From contig QLIY01000485.1 of NCBI GenBank assembly GCA_003260075.1, forward strand, positions 1-64,000: a stretch of 64,000 bases of DNA, given 5' to 3'. The stretch comes from Phallusia mammillata. Lineage: Eukaryota; Chordata; Ascidiacea; Phlebobranchia; Ascidiidae. The position numbers were made by a program, and so were the translations under genes. The first letter of the stretch is position 1. Each line of letters opens with the position of its first letter. The notes under the pieces were generated by a model. That model was given only the letters and a program-made list of their open reading frames with translations. It was not told the origin of the DNA and did no database searches. This document shows, piece after piece, positions 22,601 to 35,700 of the stretch.

Positions 22601-25600
22601 ACTTTAATGCAGTGGTTTTCAACCGGTGGTACGCGTACCACTAGGAGTTTCAGGTTGTACGTGAGGAGCTTTCTGCTATACTTGATTAAATTCAGATGAA
22701 GGATTGATACTTAGTTGACCCAACTGAGTTCCTGTTTTCGACGATACTCGTGGGTTGAACTTGCTGGTTTCAAAAATAGGCTAGCCTAATCAAGAAGAAT
22801 AGTTCTATCACTTCAAACAGGGTTTAGGTGGTACGCAGCGATAGAAATAATTCTCAGGTGGTGCGCGACAACTATAACGTTAAGAACCGCCGCTCTGAAA
22901 GCTGGTAAGAATAGTAAAGAAAGGACGACATAAAGATCTTAGTTTTGAAGATTAATATGATTTCTGTAGCTACGTTTTGATTTTGTAATGTTGCCTTTTC
23001 TATTAGAGTTATCAACAGTTGTAGCTTAGATACAGTAACTGCACCCTATTGTTTTTCTTTTAGAAGTTGCCTAGCGGTTGTTAAGTTTTAACAACTTTTT
23101 CAAAGTTAAATTTTTAGGAAAGAATATCGACACAATTAGGTTTTGGTGACAACTAGTTTAAAGTTTGAAGAAGTTTCAAGAGTTTCGACAGAATTAGCTC
23201 TTCCATCAGGGTGTACAGGTATCCGTGTCTTTAACACTGCTTCTAATCTAAGTAATCTGTTTACATTAGTTCGTCATACGTACATTTTTAAATGCATCCG
23301 AATCCATTAATTCCATCAGGTTCAGCGTCACATCACTCTGGCCGAACTCCATCGCTCGAACGACCGTGAGTCTGTGACGTCACAATCGTCTACGTCATCG
23401 TCGCTGCGTCGCCAGGGCAACGGAATGGGAGGCGGTCAGTCGAAGGGACCGGACCGTACGGTGCCACGAAATATCATGAGCGAAGAACCTAACGTAAGTT
23501 GAGAAATGTTTTTGTGCGTCTTTACGGAAGGCGTAAAGCGTTTGCTGAAAACAAAACTTTAAACTTCGGTTAATCCGGATCTGCTTGAACCAAAAAATTC
23601 GTCTGAATAAAACGAAGATCCACATTAACCGAGGTTTGCTGTAGAAATGAAGAAAAATGGGCAGGAGGGTTTGGATTGTAGGACCCTTGTAAGAAATGTA
23701 GATGCTTTTATTTAAAACAGGCTATGCGCTTTGGTTCATTGTTGAGAAAAGGGGCAAATAACACTAAATCTATCATCATACTCAAGTCACTTAAGTCTGT
23801 TTGGAATTTGTGAATGAAATATGACGAACGTTGGTAAATCAATCAAACCAATGTTGGAAACTTTACTTTTGAGATAACAAAAAGGCCTCCTGAAACATAT
23901 TGCACAAAACGTTGAGAAGACAACTTAAAATGTTCAGAAAAGGTGAAAGGTCAAATAATTGAAGATCCACTAAAAGCGACAATGAATGCATGTGAACTTA
24001 CGGTTTTTTCTTTTTCAGGATCTGCTGCAAAACCGGAAGAAAGTTTCACAGTCTGAAGTGACAGGCAACTGTCGTCCTTGGTCCGATCATGTTTATTACA
24101 AGTTGTTCATGGACACAGAGGGAAGGAACGCTACTCTCATGGTGCTCAAGTGTGAAATCACGTATGTTGACGTTTTCACTGATGAGGAGCACTCACTCTA
24201 CAAAAGCAGATTCATTGGTAAGCAAACACTTCAGAGTTCAGGATTTGTGACCAAAGTTAGGCTACCTTAAGATCAGTTTCTACATGTAGCATAGAGGCAT
24301 TTATTGGAAGCAACAATCACCAATAGGAAACCCTGTATTAAAAGAAACTTCCATGCAAGAAATAGTGACACAAACATAAATACTATTTCCCTTTGGGTCT
24401 TTCCAAAGCTTCCAAACTCAAGTTTTGTGTTGTTTCAAACAGGCATTCTGCCACAAAATATGTTATATTTTATGATTAAGGGGCCTTACGTCAGCAGTTT
24501 TACACATCCTTTAGTTCTTTAGTTGACTTCTGTGCCAATTTGGGTTGTTAATAAAAAAACTTTTAAGTTGTTAATAAAAAAACTATACATAAGAGCAAAA
24601 AACGCCGACTAAAAATGGCTAAAGGGGGGGGGGTGTCTGCAGCTTTACACATCCTTTAGTTCTATAGTTAACTTCTGTGCCAATTTGGGACTTTACAGTC
24701 GTTAATAAAAAAAACTATACATAAGAGCAAAAAACGCCGACTAAAAATGGCTAAAGACGCTTTGCCTTAAAAGTTCTTCGGTGGTTTACAAATGTTTTAT
24801 TCCCACATCAAATTACAACATAATGCAACTTCTTGGTCATTGTCGCGTTTATAATAGGGCCTACGGTCTAGGTTAAAAATAACCTTTTGAGCTATTCGGC
24901 TGATATCCAGAAGCTGTCAGTCAGTTTCAAAGCCAATATTTTCTTTTTTTTAAGCAAGATCCTCTTTTTTAACCACACAGTACAGTTTCCAAAATAGAAT
25001 GACTGGCGCCACAAAAACAAGTCAAAAAACTGCAAGGCACAAAACCAAACGTGCGCCTCAGGGAAGACGCGGACAGTCACAGGCATGTTGCCATCAGTCA
25101 CTTTTGCCGTAACCACGCACTATCAATTTGCGCAAAAACGCACACACACAATGTAAATAGATTTGTGACAGTCAGTTGAAGTCCAGTTTCCCTGTGATTT
25201 ATGTCCAGTTTTGGCAACCAGAAGTGGCGAGGTATAGCTCTTCAGTCTGTTACTTTTTACAAACTGAAGTGCCTTTAGATGTCTACACCAGTGGTTCCCA
25301 ACCGGGGTGCCGCGGCACCCTGGGGTGCCAATTGCAATGCTCAGGGGTGCCGCGAGATATTGATATTGCAATACTGGGACCGATTCTTTATTTTAACTTT
25401 AACCCCATAAGTGCGGAATTTATTTATTTCTAACCGAGTTTCAGTGTGAGTTAAGTTTCGCGTCTCGCAGTTATTCCCAGCTCCGTTCTGGAGAGTCGCT
25501 TCGTGGGGAAGTCGCTGGCGGTAAGTAGATACTCCGCAGTAAGACTTAGGATTCTCGCCCAGGAAAAAAAAACAGAGTGAAAGAGATTTCGACTCGTTGC

Positions 25601-28600
25601 GTTTCTTTCCATAAAAAAGTTTGAATAGCATAACGATGGAAATTTTAAGCTTATGCACAAGCAGATGCCCCTCGACGCGTTCTGGATAAAAATGTGAAAT
25701 GAATATCCTTGCGTTGGAAAGAAAGCTACTGTGCTTTTGTTGCAGTTTTCCTCGTCATACCTATGTGGGAGTGGATTTTCCGTATTAACGAACATAAAAA
25801 CTTGAAAACGAGAACGACTACTTATAGTCGAGGAAGAAATGCTGGTGGCTTTATCGAATATGCCTTCACATATTAATGGACTTTGTGCAAGAAGCCAAGC
25901 CCTAATTTCACACTGACTTTTAAATAAATACATTTATTTACGCGCGCTATACTGTACAACTCATTCTGTGTTGTTTTATACAGTTATTTGAAATACAGAA
26001 ACCTATTAAAATTGATCCAGTTTTGCCAGGGTCCGCAAACTATTTATCTCTTTGATAGGGTGCCGCAAAGTCAAAAAGGTTGGGAACCACTGGTCTACAC
26101 TATAGCTTGTACAGCCAACGTCTTGTCACCAGCTCCACTGATGAGCCCTTGTAGGTTGAAACAGTGTGCAATGTCCGCAAATAAATCCAGGCGTTTGTAA
26201 ACCGGGATACGACAATGTTTGAATTTCCCACTGATTATTATATACACGTTTCTCAGCTCAACGCCATGCAGAGGTGGGATTCAGGTTCTATCGAACCGTC
26301 TCAAGAAATTTTATGAGATTAGCGAACCGGTTAGCATTACTGGTTACTGTCAATGGACTTTTTGTAACAAAACCGACTGGTTAGCATTACTGGTTACTGT
26401 CAATGGATTTTTGTAACAGAATCGGCTGAAGCATTACTGGTTACTGTCAATGGACTTTTTGTAACAGAACCGGCTGATAGATATAACTTTTTTAACAGAA
26501 CCGGCTGACAAAGGTTTGAATCCCACCACTACATGTATCCAACACAAATCGTCTTCGATCACGGCCGAAAGCTTTCCAAAAGCTTTTTTTTAGAATATCT
26601 TTTTTTAATCACAGGCGGCAAAAGCGAAGGAGTCGCACAACTTTTCGTCTTTGACTTGATGAAAGCGAACTGGGAGGAGAAAATCCCAAAGTCTCAGGCG
26701 ATTGAGTTGAATGTTGACATAGTGATGAGTTCGTCTCCAATCCACTTCTGCTCTGAAACTCTACTCAACCTGATACAGCTGGAGAAGACTTACCTAAAAC
26801 ATCGAAACTTCGACGGACAGCTGAACGTGGTAATCCGATTTGCGCACAGTTATGGATGGGATGTGAAAGATGATGCAATAAGGGAACGCGTTCACGCTGG
26901 TGAGAAAAAATCAATTATTACAAAAGCAATGTTTACTGCAACCTTTTACTTGTAATCGAAACAACGCGTTTACATTACTAGAAAAACTCAAAACCATTTA
27001 CGTTGTGTTGTACTAGTGATTGTTCGAAACCGCGACTTGTTGTATGTCTTTGAAATCTTTTAGATTATTACTGAGCAACTGTTTAGCACAGGTGTGCCCA
27101 GTTAAAGTTAAACATTCTCAATATTGCCCAGTTGTGGCACAAACAGAGTTGGTAAGGAATGACTTTTTAGCCCGGTTACTCCCAACAAACTAGAGTGCCG
27201 TTGGATGGTTACACTTGCCAATACGGCCTATCTTTTGTCATCAGCTGCACTGTTGAGACCCTTCAGGTCGAAGCAGTGTGCACTGTCTACAGCTCCTGTT
27301 TCAGAAGACAATCTTGCAATACGTTACAGTCCATAAAGCAGTGATTGTCTGGTTATGGTTTCATGTAGCTGTATAGGGTTTATTTGTAGAAGGATCCCGC
27401 AAAAATGTCAAGTTTGCTAAGTTCAATCACGTTCTATTTTCCTTAGGTCTTCGGAATCTCTTCAGGGAAGGCGTCAACCTTGAAGTTATGAGCGCGGACA
27501 TCATAATGGAAGAGATGCGGGTAGATGGTATCCTAGCAACGGACGATGAGCTCGTCAAGCATTACGTGTCGCGTCGCCACGCCTGGTCGAGCCCGCCAAT
27601 CAAAACATCGGTGAGTCGGATGTCAGTTGAGCGCTAGATTTGTCACGTGACTATACGCGAGCAAGCATGGTCGTTTGTTGATCGCTTGAATTCGAACAAA
27701 ATGATGTTGGAGGCAGATAACTGGTTGCGTTTGATTACGAAAAGCGTTTGTGCAGAAAGCTCGATGAAAGTTGATTTTATGGAACTGACGCAATATGGCA
27801 AACCGTTATATGTTTGTGAATTTACTCTATATCAGGGGTCGGCAACTTTTTTAGACTGCGGACCGTTTTTGAAACTGAAATTTTATCGTGGACCGGCCTT
27901 CAAAAAACTACAAATATTCAGAAATGAAAGGCATCAATTAGTTTATAATATCCGGGAAGCATGGGCAAACTGTTTCAAAGCATTTGACCTGACAACGTAT
28001 ACGGCCCGGTAACAAACTCTTTCGGCGGTTGCCGACCTCTGCTCTATATGGTATGTGAACAGTTTCAGCATAGAAACTGTTTTAACTTTCACACGTTTTT
28101 AGTCAACGCAATTTTAGCTTGTCGAATGATGTGTTATCTTTTGAATTGAAATTCAAACAACTGGTAAAGTGTTTAGGAACACTATACACGGACTTGAAAA
28201 GTAGTTTAATCATAAACATTACTGCCAAGGTAGTGGTGTTTAAAGAATACATCGTTAAGACGTTTCGACAATCTCTGTCGTCAACATGCACTGATGATGA
28301 CAACAGAGATTGTCGAAACGTCTGAACGATGTATTCTATATACACCACTACCTTGGCAGTAATGTTTATGATTAAACTGTTAAAGTGTTGTGTTTAAAAA
28401 CTCGGTGGCAAATGATTATGAATTGATAAAAACGTGAAAAGTCGTATTTCTGTGTCGTGTTCACACTGGAATTACATGATTTCAAGTCTACCCGTCGCGA
28501 GCATATGTTCTCTATGGTTGTCTGGCGGAAAAGGAGAAATGTAAAACGAAAAGAGCGGTGGTAAAACTCAACGTTTGTACAACAACGTGGCTAATTGAAT

Positions 28601-29977
28601 CATTAAACCATGAACTCTTTTGTATTTACCGCTAATAACTTACCCAACACTTAAGGTCTTTGTTGTGTAGGAGTCTTTAACCCTTGCTGTAGAATCTTGT
28701 AATCCTCCGTTTAGCAAACAAACTTGCGTAACAAATTCCTCGCGAGCAGAAGTATATGTGACAATCGGCAGTACCGTGAGATTTCTGCATAAAAAAGACC
28801 AATTACTCTTGATATAACCTAAAAATAAATCTGACTCGCCTGTATGTTTTGTACGCAGAAATTTCACGGTTCCGCTAGAAGCGCTGAAGCGTCGATGCGC
28901 CCGCAGCCGACCAATAAGCTTTCGCCACGTGTCCGTCGCGCGTCGATCTCAAGTTCGTCTTCTGAGGAAGATTTTGAATGTCTAGCCGAGGACGACATGT
29001 ACCACGTTTTCCTATTGGACAAGCTCGATCAGATTTTAGCCAATCAGTACCCGAGCAAGCGCCCAGGTGTGAGATTTGAATTAGCGTTGTTGTCCTTTCT
29101 GTTGTGGTTGTTGTTTTAAGGCTTTAACGCGGGGTGAACGCCTTATGGTTTAAGCGTAACGTTGCATGGCTGTTTATTTACTTTTGGCTTCTGTTTCGTC
29201 AAGGCGTTTTGCATGAGACCATGTGTTCGTGGGGACTTGAAAACGTTCGTATGCAATACATAATGTAGGGGAGCTAATATAGGTTTAAACTATAACCGAT
29301 TTAAGCCTCAATTCCTACATATAGCACTCATTCATTTTGACATTGGTGATTGTATATCGGTTGGTTCAGAGTCGCTATACGACACCCTACAAGAGCAATT
29401 TTGATTTTTTTGAGAAAAAGGCATCGGGCACTGGTTAAGAAATAGCAGTATTGCTTGTTCTAAAAACCAGGACACTAATGGATCTTAATTCAGTGGTAGG
29501 ATTCAGCCGGTTCGCACCGGTTCTATAGAACCGCTTTATGAAATTTTATGAGATCAGCAAACCGGTTAGCATAACTGGTTACTACCAATGGATTTTGTAA
29601 TAAAACCGACTGAAAAAATATGACTTATGTGATAGAACCGGCTGACAAATTGGATCCTACCACTGTCTTTATCCCACTTGTATCTGTGTTGCTTCCCTTC
29701 TTAACCGATTCTTGTTAATTTTCTTCAGCAAAGCCAAAGTCAGCTCGAAGAGACAAACGGCCACAGCAGCAAACTAAGGTCGGTCGACTACGGCTCTGGT
29801 GACACAAAAAATGACGTAACTCTGACGTCACTGGGGAGAAGAAGCGGGCCGGGAGGAGAGAGCTTGGCCACTATGACTGACGAATATTACGTGGCACTGC
29901 ACAGCGGCTTGTGGAACATAATTCAAGATACGAAGCGGATTCAAGACATTCTCAACGAGACTTTGGAGGATATATGA
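19660..29977 (+). CDS. Unrecognised ~586-residue protein, nine exons
   Basis: Exons 19660-19929, 20893-21017 (or a shorter form ending 20972), 22381-22465, 23320-23493, 24019-24217, 26615-26899, 27447-27610, 28859-29068 and 29729-29977 (TGA). Phases agree throughout. The first ~260 residues are acidic, Ser/Thr-rich and probably disordered, with a poly-Ser patch and basic RRQGNG. Exons 5-7 look like a folded domain (NCRPWSDHVYYKLF; LNLIQLEKTYLKHR; WDVKDDAIRERVHAGLRNLF). Exon 8 adds a basic/Ser-rich linker (RRASISSSSSEEDFE), and exon 9 ends in a helix (LWNIIQDTKRIQDILNETL). No signal peptide or membrane helix. The second exon's two donors leave the frame unchanged, so alternative splicing is possible. 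I cannot assign a family. Introns hold several hAT elements and a long palindrome. Confidence 0.72.
22610..22897. mobile_element. Degraded hAT element
   Basis: Starts CAGTGGTTTTCAACCGG, carries GGTACGCGTACCA, and ends TTAAGAACCGCCGCTCTG. Flanks no longer match. Lies in an intron of the nine-exon gene. Confidence 0.6.
24492..24756. repeat. Local duplication around a G run
   Basis: About 120 bp before and after the G9 run at 24626 are copies with small differences (extra TTGTTAATAAAAAAACT in one). Intronic. Confidence 0.8.
25289..26092. mobile_element. hAT element with transposase remnant, 804 bp
   Basis: Ends CAGTGGTTCCCAACC and GGTTGGGAACCACTG with the perfect 8-bp duplication gtctacac (25281-25288, 26093-26100). 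The + strand near its 3' end still reads as the tail of a hAT transposase (separate entry). It is a deletion derivative of a Buster/ZBED-like autonomous element. Confidence 0.9.
25746..25916 (+). pseudogene. hAT transposase C-terminal dimerisation region (remnant)
   Basis: 57 codons on the + strand include SGFSVLTNIKT, then one in-frame TGA, then KRERLLIVEEEM and LSNMPSHINGLCARSQALISH-like residues. This is the conserved hATC tail pattern of Buster-type transposases (CGSGFSxLTNIKTKKR...L). Everything upstream of it is lost. Confidence 0.7.
26269..26531. mobile_element. hAT-like element with internal repeats
   Basis: Member of the CAGTGGTGGGATTCAG family; ends in GAATCCCACCACT. Contains about three units built on GCATTACTGGTTACTGTCAA and TTTTTGTAACA, so it has expanded internally. 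The last intron part abuts the exon at 26615. Confidence 0.75.
27833..28041. mobile_element. hAT MITE (CAGGGGTCGGCAAC family)
   Basis: Ends CAGGGGTCGGCAACTT and GGTTGCCGACCTCTG, perfect 8-bp duplication ctctatat (27825-27832, 28042-28049). The ORF running through it is not a gene. Confidence 0.88.
28201..28380. repeat. Long palindrome, ~80-nt arms
   Basis: Arms about 28203-28282 and 28299-28378 are reverse complements with a handful of mismatches. Each contains TAATCATAAACATTACTGCC or its complement, GCCAAGGTAGTGGTGT and GACGTTTCGACAATCTCTG. The spacer is ~16 nt. Lies in an intron of the nine-exon gene. No target duplication seen outside the arms. Confidence 0.9.
29491..29665. mobile_element. 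hAT MITE (CAGTGGTGGGATTCAG family)
   Basis: 175 bp, starts CAGTGGTAGGATTCAGCCGG and ends GGATCCTACCACTG. Flanks tcttaatt/tctttatc agree at 6 of 8. Sits ~60 bp before the last exon of the nine-exon gene. Confidence 0.8.
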
Positions 29978-32753
29978 ACTGTCGCCGGGCCGAAGAAGAA
30001 CCACGTGACGTTACGGTTGGATGAATTTACGTCACCAAACTACGTAGCATAGTAGCACTTGTGACAAACTTTTTGGGGCTTTATATCAAATAGATCAATA
30101 GGATTATTTTGCCACAGTTTTCAAATAATTACAGATGTGATAACTGCAATACAGATAGGCTACATAACATTACTCTTTTTTTCGCCGTTTTTTTTTCACG
30201 TCGAATGATACGCCATTTGGTCGTTTTGACGTAGTTGGGGTCCGATCTGGGTTTTTCTTCCACGATGTTTGATTTTTGACGAGTTTCAGTTGCATTTCAC
30301 ATTGGCTCTGTTGCATTCAATTATTATAAACAATTTCATCTTGAACTAGTTTGCCTACCTAAATTCAGTCTCACTGTTTTTCTCTTTTGCCACATTTTAT
30401 TGTCTGTATTTGTCCTCAAGGCGAAGAAGACATATTGTACCTGTTTACGTTTACATTCTGTGATTTTTAATAATCTACAATGGAACGATTGCACAATACT
30501 GGCACCTAGCGACCATCCATGACAGCTTGGTCCAACATATTTTCTCATATTTTTTGATTATTGCAATAACTTGCGTATCGATTTTACACCAGAGCTACGG
30601 CGCTAATAATAAACTTAAATTTTCTAGTGGGAAAGGAGACGTAGCCTTTTAAAGTGTTTGAATGGTAATCCCGGTTCGTTAGGGTACATCCCAAACAGCT
30701 TAGACACACTGGGGCCTATAGCCTAGACCTAGATAGTAAAGAATGAGGACAAATTTCGAGTCTCTACAATTGAAAGCATTATTTGGTTCTTAATTAGTCT
30801 ATAAATTAATCAAGTTGTTTTCACCCGGTAACTTACACCAGATGCATACTTCGTAAGGCTGCTTAACCCAGGGTAGGGTACGTATTGTGACATGTTGTTA
30901 GGACGAGTAGGCTATGCAGACTACCCTGGTAATGGCATTCTCATTACGCAATAAGCATGATCCATTATACTACAATAGTTACAAAGATTTTTTTCTCAAC
31001 AAACGACAAGCAAAAAATGCATTTTAATGACAAATTCGATTAACCGGAATGTTTTAGGATTTTGACCATGTATTGTGTTTATAGCAGCGTACTTGGTGGA
31101 AAAGTCCTAGAGATTTACCACAAAAGACCGTTTGACTCTGGCGTACAGAGTCATAGTTTGTATAACTCTATTCCGTTTAGGCCGGTTTGAGTTAAAGCTT
31201 AAATATAACACGCTCGATTCGGGCCGTACTTAACAGTCGGGCACATTTGTGTCGCAATTTCACCAACTTTTAGATGGAATTAGGGCCAAAAATTAGTAAA
31301 ATTGTGGCACAAACAGAGCGTTAATTAAGGCCGAAACAAGTGCGATTCGTTCAAACCTTGTTACACGAAAATTCGAATAAAGGCCGGGTTTCGGATTCAC
31401 GGACAACAAAGATTAAATATTAGGAGACGGCGATGTAGAAACATGTGAAGTATATTTTTTCACGCGGCAAAATAAACAGCGCTAATTGCTGAAAAGCAGA
31501 CCGCACCACAATGCGGCAGTTGACACTACGAGATAATAACAACAATGTTACAATCAACAATATATCTCTGCATTTCTTCGGCTTCTGCGGCTATTTGGTC
31601 CTACTCAGGGTTTCATGGAAAATAATTTGAACAACAAAAACATTACGTGGCGAACGAAAATACTTTCAATAGCATTTGTGCATCCCAATATCCAATCCAT
31701 TTGCCCAAAAAACGGTCTGCATTACGCTAACGTGCATCTTGCAAGGGCACACATAAATCAAAAAGGATGGTACTTCTTCTCGTTATTCAAAACACACACT
31801 GAAACTGAAGAGTATGGTTAATAACATTTTGATAGGTTTAATAAGTGGAATCGTATCAACAAGCAAATCAAATTAGCATCTAAATACAAACCAAAGCGAC
31901 TTGTCTGGTGGGGCACAAAGCAAGTCGCTTTAGACATGGAAAACTCCGTTAGCCAACCTCTACAAACAATTGCATCTTAAACAACGAAGATGAAGTAATA
32001 AAGAAGTAACCACGAACCACCATCCCTCTACATTATGTACAGATTAAATGGACCATATGTGTACAGCCCTTCTACTGGTGTATTGAGATATACGGGTTAT
32101 GTTTGGTAGGGTGGCTTCTACCCGTCAAAATTACCGTAGTACACTCTTTCCTATGTACACAGTGCAGTGACATTGGTTTGTCAGATAATATAAACACGCT
32201 TCTTATGGTGGAAAACAGTCATCGATGTTCAATATACCAGTTGCACTTAGTCCTCAAATCTCAATAGTGGCCAGGAGCAGAAGCACTATTTTGGTGGTTT
32301 TAAAGGTTGTACAAGATATTACACAAACACAAAAAAGATCTTGAAACGTCAGAAATTCCATCCAAGCCAGGACCAAAATTCATCCTTATGTGTTAAGTTG
32401 TTTTTATTTTATCTCAAAGAGAAGTCTGTCAGGATGTTGTACAGCTTTGGAGCTGTATTGTAACCTAATGTGTTCAAATCAGAAGTCAGAAGATTGCAGT
32501 GCTGCTATTCCAACACATAAACATCAAACAAGAAAACACATTCACTAGTTACATGTGATTTTGTGTGTGTTCGAACATAAGCTTGTACAAGATCGGAAAC
32601 GAAAGTCAAAGAAGAGTAATTAGAAGTAACAGATGCTATGTACATGTAAGTGCATGCCTGGACAATGCACGGGGGCTCTGAAGGCAAAAAGCAGAATTAA
32701 AAACAAAGCCAGGCATCTATGCCACTTGAAAATGATATTGGACAAGAATGCTT
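29978..32753. other. Convergent intergenic region and 3' UTRs
   Basis: Lies between the + strand nine-exon gene and the - strand PDCD6IP, so it should hold both 3' UTRs. A candidate AATAAA for PDCD6IP is on the - strand at 32408-32403. ORFs here (e.g. 31615-31821) are short and unlike known proteins. No repeat with clear ends recognised. Confidence 0.5.
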
Positions 32754-35700
32754 TCATTGGGGTGGGTAATAATAAGGGGGTTGCTGACCATACGCCTGGT
32801 ATCCCTGGGGGTTTTGGGGCTGATTAGGGAACCCAGGGTAAGGTTGTTGCTGTTGGGGCTGATTAGGGTAAGCACCGTACCCTTGGGGAGCGTACCCACC
32901 CTGAGCTTGGGGTGGGTAGCCTGGGTAAGGAGCCTGCTGCTGTTGTGGATATGCGCCGGGTGGTGGAGCTCCATATTGGGGATAAGGGGCGTACCCAGGT
33001 GCTGCTGGGGTTCCATGGGGGTATCTGAAAAGAAGTGGGAATATTATTATTATTGAAAGAAGTGTTTAAAGCAGTGGTTCTCAAATGCGGGTCTCAGGGC
33101 CGCAGCGGCTCGCACCAGACCTCAGAAAACCCACCAAAGATTGCTATTTTAGCTTTCAAGGTAATAAATATTAGTGATTTTCCAAGGTCTCGTTTTTTTG
33201 CGTCTCCTTGCACACTTAAAAAACTACCAATTGTACCTGACACTAAAAAAGTTTGAGACCACTGGTTTAAAGCAGTTTTATTACTAAATAGAAAGCCTTA
33301 GTTAGATCAACAAAAAGTACTTACAAAGTTCCAAACCCTGCCAACCTACTACAAACTATTTAAGAATGGTTTGTTAATGGTTATAAATTATCTGGAAGAA
33401 CATTTTTCTAGACAATTACTTACAAGTAGGGGTTGGTGGTGGTTTTACATTAAATATCAAGTTCTGAACACTGCCAACCTACCACAAACGATTTAACATG
33501 GGTTAGTTTGTGATTTTTTAGAACAACCATTTTCCCAGCACAATTACTTACGAATATGGGGGTTGTTGGTGAGCGCCATAACCTTGTGGTGGGGGAGCTT
33601 GACCTCCTGCCGGTGGAGCCCCAGGTGGGGGTGCGGAACCGGGGGTTGGAGCAGAGGGTGCTTGAGATTTTCTAACAATCAAACACAAAATGCAATCAAT
33701 ACTTTTGTGCTCCACATTTTTGTGTTTCGGCTCTTTCTAAAAATGGTATCAAGCCAGGTAATGTTACCTTACATAATGCAGGCTGCAGTTTGGGCGTTAC
33801 ATTCAACATTTCCACTTTAGTACAATGCATTACAGTTGAAGATCATGACAATAGCAACAGGCATATAATTTAGGAAAACACAACACTATCATCTTGGAGA
33901 AGCATAAAACTGCATTTCTCCAATATCAGTTTTAATGGTGTAGCTGCAGAGCGTCTACCATCTATCCACCAATTGTGCCCCCAACTTTGTCGCGTTTTAT
34001 AATGTCAATAACAACGTTGGCAGCTATTTCAGACTTGGTGAATATTTTAGCGCAATTGTGCTGCTACACCCCCCCCCCGCTGCAGAGCGTCTACCATCTA
34101 TCCACCAATTGTGCCCCCAACTTTGTTGCATTTTATAATGTCTATAACAACGTTGGCACCTCTTTCAGACTTGGTGAATATTTTAGCGCAATTGTGCTGC
34201 TACGATTTTGCCCTTGAAACAAACTCAATTCAACTCAACAAATAAATTTCGGAAAACATGAAACTATCATATTAGCCAAGCATAGAACTACAGAATATGT
34301 TACTTAGTCTAGGTAAATAACCTTGAGGCTAATTGGGTATATCTAATTCAACATTTCCACTTTTGTGCAATGCATTATAGTTAAGATCATGACAATAACA
34401 ACAGACATATTGTATTGTATTTTTCGACAATCAGAAGACTAAAAATTGCCCTTTGTCGTTCATGGGGTTCAAACCCAGGATACTCCCGGGGACGAATCCC
34501 CATCAGGTTTTGTATATGGGTCAGGTGCGCCAGGCCATTCGGCCAAGTTCCCGCCCCGACATATGAATTTAAGAAAACTCTACACAATATGTTACTTAGT
34601 CGAGGTAAAGTACCTTGGAGCTGGTTTGGGTGCTTCAGCTGGGGCACTTGTAGCAGCAGCTTGTGCTGGGGCAGCAGTTGCAGCAGTAGGGGGTGGGGGC
34701 CGTGAAGGGGCTTGCTTTTTCTGCACTGTTGCATACACATCCTGTTGTTGCTGTTGCTGATGGTAGCTTGGAACTTGTGCTGGTGCACTGGGTTGTGATG
34801 ACACAATGTTTTGCTGAAGATCCCTGCAAAAGTTGTTATACATTAGGAATCTTACCAGGTTACATTTTTTAGGAGTGCACATTCATATGCTTGATGGGAC
34901 GAGTTATCTGTTACAGTAAACCTTGGTTAAACCGGCTAATCCAGATCTTTGACAAACTTGGACAAAACTTGAGGTACAAACGATTTGTAATGTGGTAAGG
35001 CTTTAATTAATTGACATCAGTTAATCCAGATCTTCGTCTAATCCGAACAAACTTTTTGGTCCAGATAGGTCCAGATTAACTAAAGTTTGCTGTATTTTAC
35101 ACCTGGACAGAAAGACTGTGACTAATTTTAAGTGGCAAATTTGGTCATCAAGAGAAATCCTTCAAAAATAACAAGTTTTGCGCCTGTGTTACTTCACACA
35201 AATTCAAGCATGGTAAATCCTAAATGCTTGTATGGCTATTTTAGAAGGCCTCTTTCAGCGTATTTTTGCAACAACCAAAATGCACAAATTGAAGTGTTTC
35301 ATTATGTGAGAAAATGTCTTAATACAGCTCTAGAAAATCACAAAACAGGGAATCTACTAACTTCAACAGCTCTTCTTTCTCTGTCTTTCGTGCAAATACA
35401 AGATCTCCACACTTTCCTTGTAATTTTAAAAGCAGATCAGTCAGATCACCATAAAACTTGTTTCCTTCCTACAAAAATAATCACAATAGTAATGAATTAA
35501 AACTTCCAAAAAGTGCAGCATCTAAGAAGAGCGACAAACATGATTTTAATGGGTTGTTATATAACTAAGCATGTTAAATGCCATTTTGCAACAGTTTGTT
35601 TAATAATCAAGTCATACAGACAACCGTTTGCTCCTACATTGTATTAACTTCTACTACTTGAAACTATTGCGCCTTGTAAATTTTGTTAGCTATACCATTC

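Noticed and set aside
25451..25933. 160-codon - strand ORF
   Set aside because: Antisense to the hAT transposase remnant; the conserved residues are on the + strand.
27647..28012. 121-codon + strand ORF
   Set aside because: Half of it lies inside a hAT element with a clear target duplication (27833-28041).
31615..31821. 68-codon ORF in the convergent intergenic region
   Set aside because: No recognisable motif, splice signal or context; within chance length.
33975..34217. ORF across the duplication at 33945-34203
   Set aside because: Intronic in PDCD6IP and includes the C run; same peptide read twice from the duplicated copy.
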